Source of the DNA: Fortiea sp. LEGE XX443
GTDB taxonomy: Bacteria > Cyanobacteriota > Cyanobacteriia > Cyanobacteriales > Nostocaceae
Reading direction: 5' to 3'
DNA length: 64,000 nucleotides
Assembly (NCBI RefSeq): GCF_015206815.1
Contig: NZ_JADEXZ010000017.1
Span: 22,382-86,381 of the forward strand
Shown here in pieces: positions 29,053 to 38,874 of this stretch; position 1 is the first letter of the stretch; each line of letters starts with the position of its first letter. Made by a program: the position numbers and the translations under genes. Under the pieces are notes generated by a model that saw nothing but the letters and a program-made list of their open reading frames with translations, was not told the origin of the DNA and made no database searches.

Positions 29053-30090
29053 TTACAGACTGTAAATTGAGCCAAAAGAGCGATCTGGATAAATTTCAAT
29101 CACCAAATCAGCAACTGATGGCGATCGCAGCATTGGCTTGAGGAATAATTCTGGATGTAGCGATCGCCAAAAATAATTTACAAATTCGACAATTTGTGTA
29201 TCACTCATCCCCGATTTGCCAGCAGCAATCATCTGTTGTTCCGCTTGTTTGCGCCACTCTAGGGAACTGCGATAATCGGTGGGATGCAGCAAAATTAAGC
29301 TGTCTAATCGCTGCCACAAGGGTAAATAATCGTTCAGTTGATGATTCATATCACGAGCAAATGCCTTGTCTGCTTCTGTAATAATTGGCAGCGGTGCTAA
29401 ATTAAATGCCTCTGGGTTAATTGGTCGCACACCCACAAACCAGCCTTCAAATAATACAATATCTACGTCGGTGACAATTTCTGGTGTGGCGCGATCGCCT
29501 GCGCCTGCATGAGCAGATTTATCAAACCGAGGGACAGTTACAGAAGTCTCTCTCTGGCGAATTTGATCTAATACTTTTATACCTAAATCTACATCGTGGG
29601 TTCCCGGTGGCCCTCGCCAAATCAAGCGGGAGTCTTGTTGGAATAAAGCCAAGCGATCGCTATAAGTTTTATATAAGTCATCTAATGACCAACTCAGGGT
29701 GCGATATCCCAACTGCTGGAGAATCAAGGACAGAACCTGGCACATCGTAGTTTTTCCGGTTCCTTGTACTCCCAGGATTCCTTGGATTAAAGGACGGTTT
29801 AGCTGTTGACGCTGTGCTGCTAATTTCATCCCTAAAGGCAGCCATAAGTCCCATAACAGGATTAATTTTTCCTCAATGTCAACTTTGAGGTTAGTTTGGC
29901 AAAATTGCCGAAAAGCTGGCAGAACAGATTTGAGTAATTGCGATCGCTCTTGAATAATTACATCGACGTTAGTCGGTGTAATACCAAAAGCTTCTGCTCT
30001 TGAGAGATCAGTTAATTCTGCCACTCGTGCTTGCTGCCAAGTTAATTCTGGAATATCATCTGCTATAATTTCCCTGAGCCAAGAATACAT
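29053..30090 (-). CDS. D-glycerate 3-kinase (GLYK type)
   Basis: A 345-aa P-loop kinase of the plant/cyanobacterial glycerate kinase family (EC 2.7.1.31), which returns photorespiratory glycerate to 3-phosphoglycerate. The P-loop is GVQGTGKTT. LSWSLDDLYKTY, WRGPPGTHDVDLG, VPRFDKSAHAGAGDR and VLFEGWFVGVRP are the usual substrate and nucleotide motifs of the family, related to phosphoribulokinase/uridine kinase. It converges with the cyclase gene upstream (17-base gap) and lies 30 bases downstream of the ycf20-like gene on the same strand, so those two may be cotranscribed. Confidence 0.88.
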   Translation of the reverse strand: MYSWLREIIADDIPELTWQQARVAELTDLSRAEAFGITPTNVDVIIQERSQLLKSVLPAFRQFCQTNLKVDIEEKLILLWDLWLPLGMKLAAQRQQLNRPLIQGILGVQGTGKTTMCQVLSLILQQLGYRTLSWSLDDLYKTYSDRLALFQQDSRLIWRGPPGTHDVDLGIKVLDQIRQRETSVTVPRFDKSAHAGAGDRATPEIVTDVDIVLFEGWFVGVRPINPEAFNLAPLPIITEADKAFARDMNHQLNDYLPLWQRLDSLILLHPTDYRSSLEWRKQAEQQMIAAGKSGMSDTQIVEFVNYFWRSLHPELFLKPMLRSPSVADLVIEIYPDRSFGSIYSL

Positions 30091-30120
30091 TTACATCACC
30101 ATCAATCAATTACGAATTTT

Positions 30121-30456
30121 CTAAGAGCCTAGCTTGAAGGCTTCAACAAATAAGCTGTAGGTGAAACCCACTTTTAGAAGATTCAGCGATTCTACCCAGA
30201 GCGCTCTCTTGGCAAAAAAGCTCTGACTATAAAATAGTCTGCTAGTAACCTCGGTTAACAGCACTAAAAATCCTGCCACAACAATGTCTAATTCTGAGCT
30301 TTGTCCCGCTATTGTAGAAATCGCTGTCCCTAGAAAAAATCCAAATAAAAAACTAATGATTAGTAGCGACAGTCGCCGCCAAGGATTGAGAAACAATTTT
30401 CCTAAGCTACTGGCAATAGCATCTAATAAATTATTGATTCGAGTGTTTTGCATCAA
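30121..30456 (-). CDS. ycf20: Ycf20-like (DUF565) membrane protein
   Basis: The 111-aa protein has hydrophobic segments at about residues 28-50 (LSLLIISFLFGFFLGTAIS), 58-75 and 88-108, and the family motif LGKLFLNPWRRLSLL. Ycf20 is conserved in cyanobacteria and plastids; a plant homologue is linked to non-photochemical quenching, but the bacterial role is unclear. The upstream gap (30457-31045, about 590 bases) is very AT-rich with no gene or clear repeat. Confidence 0.85.
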   Translation of the reverse strand: MMQNTRINNLLDAIASSLGKLFLNPWRRLSLLIISFLFGFFLGTAISTIAGQSSELDIVVAGFLVLLTEVTSRLFYSQSFFAKRALWVESLNLLKVGFTYSLFVEAFKLGS

Positions 30457-31045
30457 TCAAATCCTCCCAATTATTTAGTTTAAAAGTTACCATTGCAGAC
30501 CATATTTGAACAATGTGATGAATTGCTGTTGTATTTTATGTATTTATTAATAATTTATACTTTTAAATCACACAGTTAAAATTTTGTTGAATTAAATGTA
30601 TATTTTATTACTTTTTTTGATGTTAGTGGGATTTATTGAAATGATGAATCATAAATTGTTAATAAATATAAATAATTTCTAGCCAATTTGTCTGGGGGTT
30701 TAATCACAGACACTCTGTTGTCGATAATACGCCAAAGACAAAAAGTTTTGCGTGTAATTTCACTGGTTTTTATTTATTTTATGTATTAAATATTTCCCAT
30801 CATCACTGTTTTTTGAGTAAAAAGCAACGATATCATCAGGAATTGATCGCTTTTTTTGGTAAAAATAAAGGTAATTCTTAATATAAATGGTTTTTGAGAA
30901 CTATGATAAGTATGATACACTGCATAACTCAATTTCACGAGATTCTATGCTAGACAAGTCAGCAACTTTCTATAATTCTGACAGCGGAGAATAGGCTAAT
31001 ATTTGGCCAAGACTACAAAAATACTTATTTCTAACCAATATCAAA

Positions 31046-31678
31046 ATGAAATCTCAGGTGTATCGTAAGGCTGCTGTTACAGCTTGTACCTTGGGGCTGC
31101 TTGGATTGATAGTGGGATGTTTAGATTTAACTGTGTCATTTGAGACTACAAATCCTGACACATCTGACACAGCATCTACTGATATGCCTCAGTCAACAAG
31201 TAATTCAGAATTGCCTATTTTAGATGCTACAGCTACTTCGACGAGTGTTTCAAATACTACAACAATACCAGCTAACCAAGTAGAACAAAGCACCAGCAAA
31301 GTTGAGTCTATCTTGGTAAATCGTCAAAATGTGGCTGGTAGTACTAAAGCGCCAGGAACTTTGCGGATGAGTAATCAAACTGATCAGCCTGTGCGTCTAG
31401 CTTTACTAGCGAGACAATCAAAAGTTAAAGGTTCGACTAGTAGTAAAATTAACTACGACATTCCAGCACATTGGGATTTTGCACCTCAGGAAGGTAGTAA
31501 TAAGGGTTTGCTGCTTTCTTTGCCTAATGGCAATTTAAAGCTAGAAAAAGGAGATATTTTAGTTGCTTTTGCCCAAGATGGTTCTCGACGCTACTGGGGG
31601 CCATATGTTGTGGGAGAAACTTCCCTACCAACGTGGAATGTCCAAACCAAAGAATGGCTGTTAGTACTTAGTCCATAG
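31046..31678 (+). CDS. Putative lipoprotein of unknown function
   Basis: A 210-aa protein with a lipoprotein signal peptide (hydrophobic segment then LIVGC, Cys at about residue 25), a Ser/Thr-rich spacer (about 30-85), and a compact C-terminal domain of about 110 residues with PGTLRMSNQTDQPVRLALL and RRYWGPYVVGE. It should be anchored to a membrane facing the periplasm. I do not recognise the C-terminal domain. It is followed after 116 bases by a glycosyltransferase gene on the same strand; a functional link is possible but not shown. Confidence 0.8.
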   Translation: MKSQVYRKAAVTACTLGLLGLIVGCLDLTVSFETTNPDTSDTASTDMPQSTSNSELPILDATATSTSVSNTTTIPANQVEQSTSKVESILVNRQNVAGSTKAPGTLRMSNQTDQPVRLALLARQSKVKGSTSSKINYDIPAHWDFAPQEGSNKGLLLSLPNGNLKLEKGDILVAFAQDGSRRYWGPYVVGETSLPTWNVQTKEWLLVLSP

Positions 31679-31794
31679 TCAAGAGTCTATCATTCATAAT
31701 TTTTAGCTGACGACTAGTGCAAAGCAGAAATAATAAAGAACAAAATATCGCTAGTTAACGACTAACAACTATTGACTGTTCGACTAATAATCAA

Positions 31795-33690
31795 ATGAGG
31801 ATGAAATTGAGTAATTTCCACACTGTTGACCAATGGTTCAACAAGATAGCAAAGCGTCCAGCCCTAGCGGTGACTTTATCTGTTTTGTGGTTGATGCTGA
31901 TTGGTTGGATAGGCTATGGGTGGAATTTAGGCAGTGTTGGCTTGATTGATGAAACAGAGCCGTTATTTGCTGAAGCATCCCGGCAAATGTTTGTCACGGG
32001 TGACTGGATTACGCCATTTTTCAACGGCGCAACTCGTTTTGATAAACCTGCTTTAATTTACTGGTGTCAAGCGATCGCCTATGCAATTATTGGTGTGAAT
32101 GAGTGGGCTGTGCGTCTCCCTTCCGCGATCGCCGCAATAGCAGTGATTAGCTTGGCTTTTTATACTGTATATTGGCATCTGGCAAAGCAAGACACAGCCG
32201 AGCAGGTTGATCGCCCAACTCGTCGCTACTTAACAGCGGCGATCGCATCTGCTATGATCGCACTCAATCCAGAGATGATTGTCTGGGGAAGAACAGGTGT
32301 CTCGGATATGCTACTAACTGGCTGCATAGCATCTTCTCTCTTATGTTTTTTTCTAGGCTATGCAAAAAACAAGCAGGGGAGCAGGGAGCAGGGAGCAGAG
32401 GAGAAGATTTCCCTCTTATCTCCTAACCCTTCCGTTTCTGCTTCCCATTCCCTACTCCCTAATAAGTGGTATTTAGCTTGTTATGTACTAATTGCTGGGG
32501 CAATTTTAACTAAAGGCCCTGTGGGCATAGTCTTACCAGGGCTAGTTATTCTGGCTTTTTTGCTGTATTTGGGTAAGTTGCGCGAAGTTTTGCGAGAAAT
32601 GCGCCCCCTGATCGGGCTACTGGTGATTTTTGCTTTATCAGCCCCTTGGTATGTATTGGTAATTTGGCGCAATGGCTGGAATTATATTAATTCCTTTTTT
32701 GGATATCACAACATAGAGCGTTTTACAGAAGTAGTTAATGGTCACCAAGGCCCTTGGTATTTCTACTTTTTGGTAGTGCTTTTAGGCTTTGCACCATACT
32801 CTGTGTATTTACCTGTGGCCTTCGCCAGACTAAAATTTTGGCAGCGATCGCAATGGCTGGTTCAAGAACGTTCTCAGCAATTGGGTTTATTTGCTTGCAT
32901 TTGGTTTTTTGGGGTTTTTGGTTTTTTCACGATTGCTGTTACTAAACTACCTAGCTATGTTTTGCCGCTCATGCCAGCCGCTGCTATTTTGGTAGCCTTA
33001 TTATGGAGTGATTATTTTCCAGCGCCATCTGCTTCTATTTCTCGATCGCCAGACAATTTTTTCCGGGTTAGTGGTTGGGCAAATGTCGGATTTTTTGCTG
33101 TACTATCAGCGGCTATATTTCATATCACCCAATTATTAGGCAATGATCAAGCTGCACCAAATTTCCGTCAAAACCTGCAAAATTCTGGTCTAGTACAACT
33201 AGGCGGTGCTATTTGCCTTTTGATTGCTGTGAGCTTGGCATTTTTGTTACTAACTCGGCGTTGGCGAGGAATTATTGCTGGGAATTTGTTGGGTTTTACC
33301 GCATTTTTAATTGTTGTTTTGATGCCTGCTATGTTTTTGATGGATCAAGAACGGCAGTTGCCTTTAAAAGAACTGGCTGCTGTTGTCGCTCAGGTAAAAC
33401 AACCAAACGAAGAGTTACTTATGGTTGGCTTTAAAAAGCCTAGTGTAGTTTTTTATAGCCACAAACAAGTAAATTTTATCAAATTGACGACTGATGCTCT
33501 TGTGTATATCCAAAATCAAACGAATATTCCGGTAAAACCGTCTTCATTACTGGTTTTAGCGGAACATAGAAACCTCGTTAAAATGGATTTACCACCTGAT
33601 AATTATGTAAATTTAGCCTCAAAAGGTGCTTATCAGTTGATTAGAATTTCTTTCAAGAAAATGAAAAATCAAAAGCCGAATATTTCCTAA
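31795..33690 (+). CDS. PMT/ArnT-like membrane glycosyltransferase
   Basis: A 631-aa polytopic protein of the GT-C class (GT39/GT83-like), with about 11 predicted helices. The first lumenal loop has the catalytic-type motif DETEPLFAEASRQM, followed by DKPALIYWCQA and NEWAVRLPSA, typical of ArnT/dolichyl-phosphate-mannose transferase relatives that use polyprenyl-linked sugars. Residues about 193-223 (QGSREQGAEEK and following, ending before KWYLACYV) are low-complexity and encoded by a repeat element (32371-32463) inserted in frame in a loop between helices. The frame stays open, so the protein may tolerate it. The acceptor is unknown. Confidence 0.85.
   Translation: MRMKLSNFHTVDQWFNKIAKRPALAVTLSVLWLMLIGWIGYGWNLGSVGLIDETEPLFAEASRQMFVTGDWITPFFNGATRFDKPALIYWCQAIAYAIIGVNEWAVRLPSAIAAIAVISLAFYTVYWHLAKQDTAEQVDRPTRRYLTAAIASAMIALNPEMIVWGRTGVSDMLLTGCIASSLLCFFLGYAKNKQGSREQGAEEKISLLSPNPSVSASHSLLPNKWYLACYVLIAGAILTKGPVGIVLPGLVILAFLLYLGKLREVLREMRPLIGLLVIFALSAPWYVLVIWRNGWNYINSFFGYHNIERFTEVVNGHQGPWYFYFLVVLLGFAPYSVYLPVAFARLKFWQRSQWLVQERSQQLGLFACIWFFGVFGFFTIAVTKLPSYVLPLMPAAAILVALLWSDYFPAPSASISRSPDNFFRVSGWANVGFFAVLSAAIFHITQLLGNDQAAPNFRQNLQNSGLVQLGGAICLLIAVSLAFLLLTRRWRGIIAGNLLGFTAFLIVVLMPAMFLMDQERQLPLKELAAVVAQVKQPNEELLMVGFKKPSVVFYSHKQVNFIKLTTDALVYIQNQTNIPVKPSSLLVLAEHRNLVKMDLPPDNYVNLASKGAYQLIRISFKKMKNQKPNIS
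32371..32463. repeat. G-rich/C-rich palindromic repeat inserted in frame in a gene
   Basis: The left arm is made of GGGAGCA heptamers (AGGGAGCAGGGAGCAG) and the right arm of TTCCC/ACTCCC units that pair imperfectly with it. It adds about 31 codons to the glycosyltransferase gene without breaking the frame. The same family is intergenic at 12351-12505. Confidence 0.75.
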
Positions 33691-33712
33691 TTAACTTGAT
33701 GGGAGACAACAA

Positions 33713-36700
33713 TCAACTCTTTTCTTGCCGATGGTAAAATAAGGCTTGATTAATATGATGCAATAAATCTTCCATTGAGATCGAGCGAGGCAGAATCTCC
33801 GTGGCGATCGCACTGACAGATTTATCTACGCCATCTCGGCTGCTATTTTTGTGCTGTTCAATTTCTCCTAAACCATCAGTTCGGTAACGATCTGAACGCT
33901 GGTCAAGCACCAAAATAGGCGGTAAATTGAAAGATGAATCCTGTAATGCTTTGAGTGCTTTTAGTACGTCCTGATGAAGTGGGGATTCTCCTAAGCAAAT
34001 TAGCAGCAAGTCCACCGTTTTGTGACGAATTTGTTGGTTTACTTCTGCCCAACAGCGCCCGATTGCGGCTTTCAAACCAGCTGTTTGTAGGTACTGAATT
34101 AAAGCTTGAAACCACTCAGTTCCCAATACAGCAGTTGTATTAGTCAGTGCGGAGTTTCTCAGGGTGCGGTAATTTCTCACCTGTTTACGCCTGATTTGGG
34201 GTAAATCATGCAGTGTTGTCAAATCCACCACTAAAATACTTGGTGGGCAACAAATACCAGAGGCAATTTGTAAAACCGACAAGAGTGGGTCTATTTTGTC
34301 AGTGCGACTTTTGTTGTTTTGGCCAAGTGGTATTAAGCAGGGAAATACTGAAAGCCCAGGTATCTGAGAAGCAGCCAAACTAGTAGCGACATCACAAGTT
34401 ACCAATGGTAGAGCTACCAAACGGGGGTACTGAATTAATTGTTGTAAATAAGTTTGGGCTAAGGAACTTTCTACATCTAGTAAGATGACATCAAACTGCC
34501 ATACCCGCGCTAAAAGTTCTGCTTGATCTAGGCTATCCACTTCGATAACCCGATGCTCTTGTAATGAGGGGTGGGGGTTGATAGATAGTAACTCTGGATT
34601 AACCAATCGGAGAATTCGCAATGGTTTGGTTTTGGCCATAGCTTGACTACAGTCAAGTTCTGACTGGGGAATTGTTGGTGTAGCACACAACTTTTCCAAA
34701 AGTGGTGCTAAAGCCTGATTTTCTATGGGTAAACTCAAGAAACCATCGGCTTGATTGGCAAATGCTTGCTCCTTTTCTGCTCCTGTGGCGGTGACAATCA
34801 CGGGTATATGGCGCGTCGCTATGTCAGATTTCAATAAGGTTAGAACATCCCAACCAGAAAGTAATGGTAATAAAGGATTTAAAAAGACAGCTTGTGGTTG
34901 CAAGCGCCGCGCTTTTTCGACAGCTTCTGTACCTGAGCGAGCAATAATGACTCTGTAACCTAGACCTTTGATCTGTTCTGCCAAATCTTCAATATATCGA
35001 GCCACCGCCTCGACTACCAGCACTAGCCTTTGGGAGCAACCAGCGTGATGCTGAGTGGTAGTAGTAATAGGGGAATTTACGGAAATAGGAACTTTTTGGA
35101 TGCCGATATTTTGCTGTGTTTCTGCTTCTTGGTTGCTGGTTTCGGAATCAGCAAAACCTGTGGTTGGGGGACAAGGTGGAAGCAATAGTGTAAATTGGCT
35201 ACCTTTCCCTTCTTGGGATAAGAAGCTGACATCGCCTCCATGCAGACGGGCTAAAGCTCTCGTTAAAACTAGTCCTAAACCAGTCCCTTCAAATTGTCTG
35301 GTGAGAGGGTTTTCGAGTTGTTGGAATTTTTGAAAAATTAAATGTTGCTGGTGTTCGGGGATACCAATTCCTGTATCCCAAATAGTAAAGGCAATCCACC
35401 CTTCCCAGCGACTGACGCGCAAACCAATTTCACCAGATGTCTCAGTAAATTTAAAAGCGTTGGAAAGTAAGTGTATCAACATCTGACGCAAGCGCAATTC
35501 ATCTGCCACCATTTGGTCTAACCCTGGTTCAATGGTCAAGGTGAATTGGGGTACTGATGAATTTGTCGCGGGTGCTTGGCTGGTGGGTAGGGTTTTGCTG
35601 TTTTGAGTGTGGATAGCTTTGACTTCCGATTGAGCGCGATCGCACACGGCACGAATATTGACGGGTGCAGGTGTCAGTTCCATCTGCCCCGTTTCCATGC
35701 GGGTCAAATCTAAAATGTCATTGACCACACTCATTAGGTGACGACCGCTTTGATGAATTAGTCCGGCGTAGCGGGCTTGTCGTTCGTTCAATTTCCCTAA
35801 TTGTTGGTCTACTAGCAACCGTGATAATCCTAAAACTGCCGTTAGAGGGGTTTTTAGTTCATGACTAATACAGGCTAAAAATTCATCTTTTAAGCGATTG
35901 AGTTGAATCAAGTCAGCATTTTTTGCTGCCAGTTCTTTACACAGTTGTTGCTGTTCGGTGACATCTGTTGCCAATACCAACCACAGGTAATCCGAATTTC
36001 CTGGCTGGGCATTCAAAACTTTAAATTCTGGGCTATCTAGGAGAATTTTAGCAAATTGCCAGATTCTTTCTTGACCGTTTTGTTCTTCAACAACGCAGGT
36101 ACAAGTCCCCATCTGACTATCTAAATAGCAGCGATTAAAGGTATTTGCGGGAGAAATTGATGATTCTTGTAGATGATTAACAGTGGGTGCTGCTGATGGC
36201 GATTGCGGGAGTAAATTTTTATTGGGTAAGGTTTCGTGCTTAACAGCCCAAGTATTCTCTACCGAATGCAGCTTCATTTGTGATGATGCGCCATCTTCAC
36301 TATGTGCAACTCTCACTGCTTTTTGGCTGGCGTATTCTGGGTGTTTGTCCTGGGCTGGGGAAAGTATCGCTGCTACTTGTTGTCGCACGTCTTCAGGATC
36401 TTTCAAGACTCCCAATTGCTGCCACCAAGCTGGATTTTGTGTGACTATCTCACCCGTACTGGTTTGCAGCATCAAAGGCCAAGGCAATTGTTCTAGTAAC
36501 TTGATCAGAGATTTGTGTAGCAATGGCTGACGTTGATTGGCTCTGGGCAATCGCCAGTGAGCTTTTAACTTCGACTCACTGCTTTTTGCGGTATCAAGAT
36601 ATTCTGGGTCAATCCTGCCAGATGCTCTCAAAGATTTAGAATATTTTTTGCCCGCTGTAGTTATGCCGGACTTTTCTTGGGCTAACAATCTCAATAAACG

Positions 36701-37102
36701 GGTGCTGTCCAGCAACCCTAAGAATTTGCCTTCAGCATCAATCAGCGTCCAGTTGACATTGTTGCTGGATTGGCTAGGATAATAACGCAAAAATTGGACA
36801 AATTGCTCGACGCGATCGCTTGCTGCTAATATGTGTAGTGGCTCAAAAGTGCTTTGCTTCCAGATTGACAGTGGCTGTTGTAATAAATTTAAATATTGAT
36901 CTTCTGGAGATTCTGCCAACAGTTTTTGTGTTAACCGGGCTGAATTTAACAGCCCAATGGGTTCTCGCTGTTGATTTACTACTACTAGGCGATCGCACTG
37001 CTCTTGCTCAAAAATTTCTAAGGCCGCTACTAATGTACTTGTTTCACCGCATTTGGGTACGGTTGCTAGAAAGTTATAAAGCGGGTACTGTAGCATTGAC
37101 AT
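33713..37102 (-). CDS. CBS-domain hybrid histidine kinase with degenerate receivers
   Basis: A 1129-aa protein. The N-terminus has a pair of CBS domains (about 1-140; CDRLVVVNQQREPIGLLN, WTLIDAEGKFLGLLDSTRLL), usually adenine-nucleotide sensors, then a PAS-like segment (about 205-385). HisKA has His414 in CISHELKTPLTAVLG, and the HATPase has HLLSNAFKFT and GTGLGLVLTRALA. The following receiver-like domain looks inactive: the acidic pocket reads VVEAVAR instead of an Asp pair, and the phospho-acceptor position is Asn (VFLNPLLP). At least one more divergent receiver-like region follows. No membrane helix is seen, so it is cytoplasmic. It is divergent from the kai genes. Confidence 0.87.
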   Translation of the reverse strand: MSMLQYPLYNFLATVPKCGETSTLVAALEIFEQEQCDRLVVVNQQREPIGLLNSARLTQKLLAESPEDQYLNLLQQPLSIWKQSTFEPLHILAASDRVEQFVQFLRYYPSQSSNNVNWTLIDAEGKFLGLLDSTRLLRLLAQEKSGITTAGKKYSKSLRASGRIDPEYLDTAKSSESKLKAHWRLPRANQRQPLLHKSLIKLLEQLPWPLMLQTSTGEIVTQNPAWWQQLGVLKDPEDVRQQVAAILSPAQDKHPEYASQKAVRVAHSEDGASSQMKLHSVENTWAVKHETLPNKNLLPQSPSAAPTVNHLQESSISPANTFNRCYLDSQMGTCTCVVEEQNGQERIWQFAKILLDSPEFKVLNAQPGNSDYLWLVLATDVTEQQQLCKELAAKNADLIQLNRLKDEFLACISHELKTPLTAVLGLSRLLVDQQLGKLNERQARYAGLIHQSGRHLMSVVNDILDLTRMETGQMELTPAPVNIRAVCDRAQSEVKAIHTQNSKTLPTSQAPATNSSVPQFTLTIEPGLDQMVADELRLRQMLIHLLSNAFKFTETSGEIGLRVSRWEGWIAFTIWDTGIGIPEHQQHLIFQKFQQLENPLTRQFEGTGLGLVLTRALARLHGGDVSFLSQEGKGSQFTLLLPPCPPTTGFADSETSNQEAETQQNIGIQKVPISVNSPITTTTQHHAGCSQRLVLVVEAVARYIEDLAEQIKGLGYRVIIARSGTEAVEKARRLQPQAVFLNPLLPLLSGWDVLTLLKSDIATRHIPVIVTATGAEKEQAFANQADGFLSLPIENQALAPLLEKLCATPTIPQSELDCSQAMAKTKPLRILRLVNPELLSINPHPSLQEHRVIEVDSLDQAELLARVWQFDVILLDVESSLAQTYLQQLIQYPRLVALPLVTCDVATSLAASQIPGLSVFPCLIPLGQNNKSRTDKIDPLLSVLQIASGICCPPSILVVDLTTLHDLPQIRRKQVRNYRTLRNSALTNTTAVLGTEWFQALIQYLQTAGLKAAIGRCWAEVNQQIRHKTVDLLLICLGESPLHQDVLKALKALQDSSFNLPPILVLDQRSDRYRTDGLGEIEQHKNSSRDGVDKSVSAIATEILPRSISMEDLLHHINQALFYHRQEKS

Positions 37103-37787
37103 AAGGCTTTGGGGTTGATTCTTCCTCTAGCGGCATTTGGCTTTAGCATTGGCGATCGGGTAGATAGTGTTCGCGCTTGCAGTCATCTCCTTTAACAAGA
37201 CTTATTTATCTCAACAATCCTTGTTTTAGCTGTAACACCATTGCCGTGGTTGGTCTGGTTATCTTAGATATAGCCTTGCTGGTTGACTTTAATTTTCTCA
37301 GGAGCAGTCTTTATTTTTGTCACTTTAGAATTTTTGGGAAATATCCTTACAGTGTTTTACTGGTATTGGAACTCCTCATTAAGGGTGACAGACAGCTAAG
37401 ACAATTATGGCTCCAAAGATTCGCTTGAGAACCTTGAGGAATTATAATGATTTAGAATGCGCTCATACTTTAAGTTAGTTTAAGTATCCTACTCAAGGGG
37501 TGAAATCAAAAAAGCCAAATTTTGCATAGAGTATGCCTATGCAAATCACAGATCAATGAATGTATCCTCTACAACGAACACTACATCAACCGCTCAATAA
37601 ATCCTCTTTCTCACTTGTTGTCTGTGGTTTTTGAGCCACTGTAGATATGTGTTTACCTAAAGTGCTACTTGAGAATAAACTAACAAATTGACTTATTATT
37701 AGTCAGGTTCCCTCAAGCTTTACTCAAACTCTGTTCAACGTAACCAACTTTAGTTGGAATAATTAAGCAAGATATTTAAGTATTTAA

Positions 37788-38369
37788 ATGCTACTACCTA
37801 TACTAATTTTTCAACCAAATGTTAAAGAAATTTTAGATAACCTAGATTGGCTAGGCATCCAATCACGATCCAACCTCAGCTACTCGTGCTTTTTTCAATC
37901 TCGTTTTGCCCAATTTAGCACATTATCTCTAGTTGCTCACACCACAGGTAGACTCTACTCCTTACTGAAATGGTGTCCAGCAAATCTTAATGAAAATTTT
38001 ATAGCCAAATATTTTTACGTATTTGCGTGCCAGAAGCAAAAACCACAACAGGTTTTTCAGCAAATGACTCAAATCGATCAGCGAGTGTTGTTACAACAAA
38101 TTAAATCTGATTATCGCCAGATTCTCATAAACTACTTTACTACAGACCAAACATTGAAAGAAAAGATTGATAAATTTATCAATACAATGTTTTATGCTAA
38201 TATTCCTGTGCCTCAAATCATAGAAATTCACATGGAACTCATTGAAGAATTTTCTAACCAGCTAAAATTAGAAGGAAGGAGTGATGAAACATTACTAGAC
38301 TACCGATTGACCTTAATCGATGTCCTAGCACACCTGTGTGAAGCTTATAGATGTGCTGTTTCTAAATAG
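37788..38369 (+). CDS. kaiA: Circadian clock protein KaiA, N-terminally short form
   Basis: KaiA stimulates KaiC autophosphorylation. Residues about 93-193 are the conserved C-terminal four-helix KaiC-binding domain (FINTMFYANIPVPQIIEIHM, LLDYRLTLIDVLAHLCEAYR). The N-terminal 92 residues (MLLPILIFQPNVKEIL...) are poorly conserved and much shorter than the pseudo-receiver of Synechococcus KaiA (about 284 aa total). Filamentous heterocystous species carry short KaiA forms, as is known from Anabaena and Nostoc. Met93 (MTQIDQRVLLQ) is an alternative start giving the roughly 100-aa Anabaena-type protein. The 685-base upstream gap to the kinase gene shows no convincing ORF; it presumably holds the kai promoter. 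Confidence 0.88.
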   Translation: MLLPILIFQPNVKEILDNLDWLGIQSRSNLSYSCFFQSRFAQFSTLSLVAHTTGRLYSLLKWCPANLNENFIAKYFYVFACQKQKPQQVFQQMTQIDQRVLLQQIKSDYRQILINYFTTDQTLKEKIDKFINTMFYANIPVPQIIEIHMELIEEFSNQLKLEGRSDETLLDYRLTLIDVLAHLCEAYRCAVSK

Positions 38370-38482
38370 TAAACTGCACCCATTATCCAGAATATATTCA
38401 ACAGTAACGAACGACTATGTATTTATCTAAAATCAGTAACCCCGTACATTATTTTCATTTTTATGCTTGAGTTTGTACCTTT

Positions 38483-38809
38483 ATGAATAAAGCCAGAAAA
38501 ACATACGTTCTCAAGCTTTACGTCGCGGGAAACACTCCTAACTCAGTCCGCGCATTGAAAGTACTAAAAAACATATTAGAACAGGAGTTTCAAGGTGTTT
38601 ATGCGTTGAAAGTAATTGATGTAATGAAAAACCCCCAACTGGCAGAAGAAGATAAAATCTTAGCTACACCAACACTATCAAAAATTTTGCCACCACCCGT
38701 TCGCAAAATCATTGGTGACCTGTCAGACAGAGAAAGAGTATTGATTGGATTAGATTTGCTGTATGAAGAACTAAGTGAAGAAGACTGGGAAGAGTCTCAT
38801 AACTTTTAA
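38483..38809 (+). CDS. kaiB: Circadian clock protein KaiB
   Basis: A 108-aa thioredoxin-like, fold-switching clock protein. It has the family core [59 protein letters not shown] and an acidic C-terminal tail. KaiB binds phosphorylated KaiC and sequesters KaiA during the night phase. It lies 113 bases after kaiA and 65 bases before kaiC; the latter gap has a weak GGGTT-AAAAACCC hairpin. Confidence 0.97.
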   Translation: MNKARKTYVLKLYVAGNTPNSVRALKVLKNILEQEFQGVYALKVIDVMKNPQLAEEDKILATPTLSKILPPPVRKIIGDLSDRERVLIGLDLLYEELSEEDWEESHNF

Positions 38810-38874
38810 TCTAATTTTTTTTAGCAACTTTAGTAATAAAAAAACCGGGTTAAAAACCCATTTATGATCTAGCA

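Noticed and set aside
37177..37428. 83-aa reading frame between the CBS kinase and kaiA
   Set aside because: It has no ribosome binding site, its composition is Leu/Cys-rich without recognisable motifs, and it lies in a promoter-like gap.
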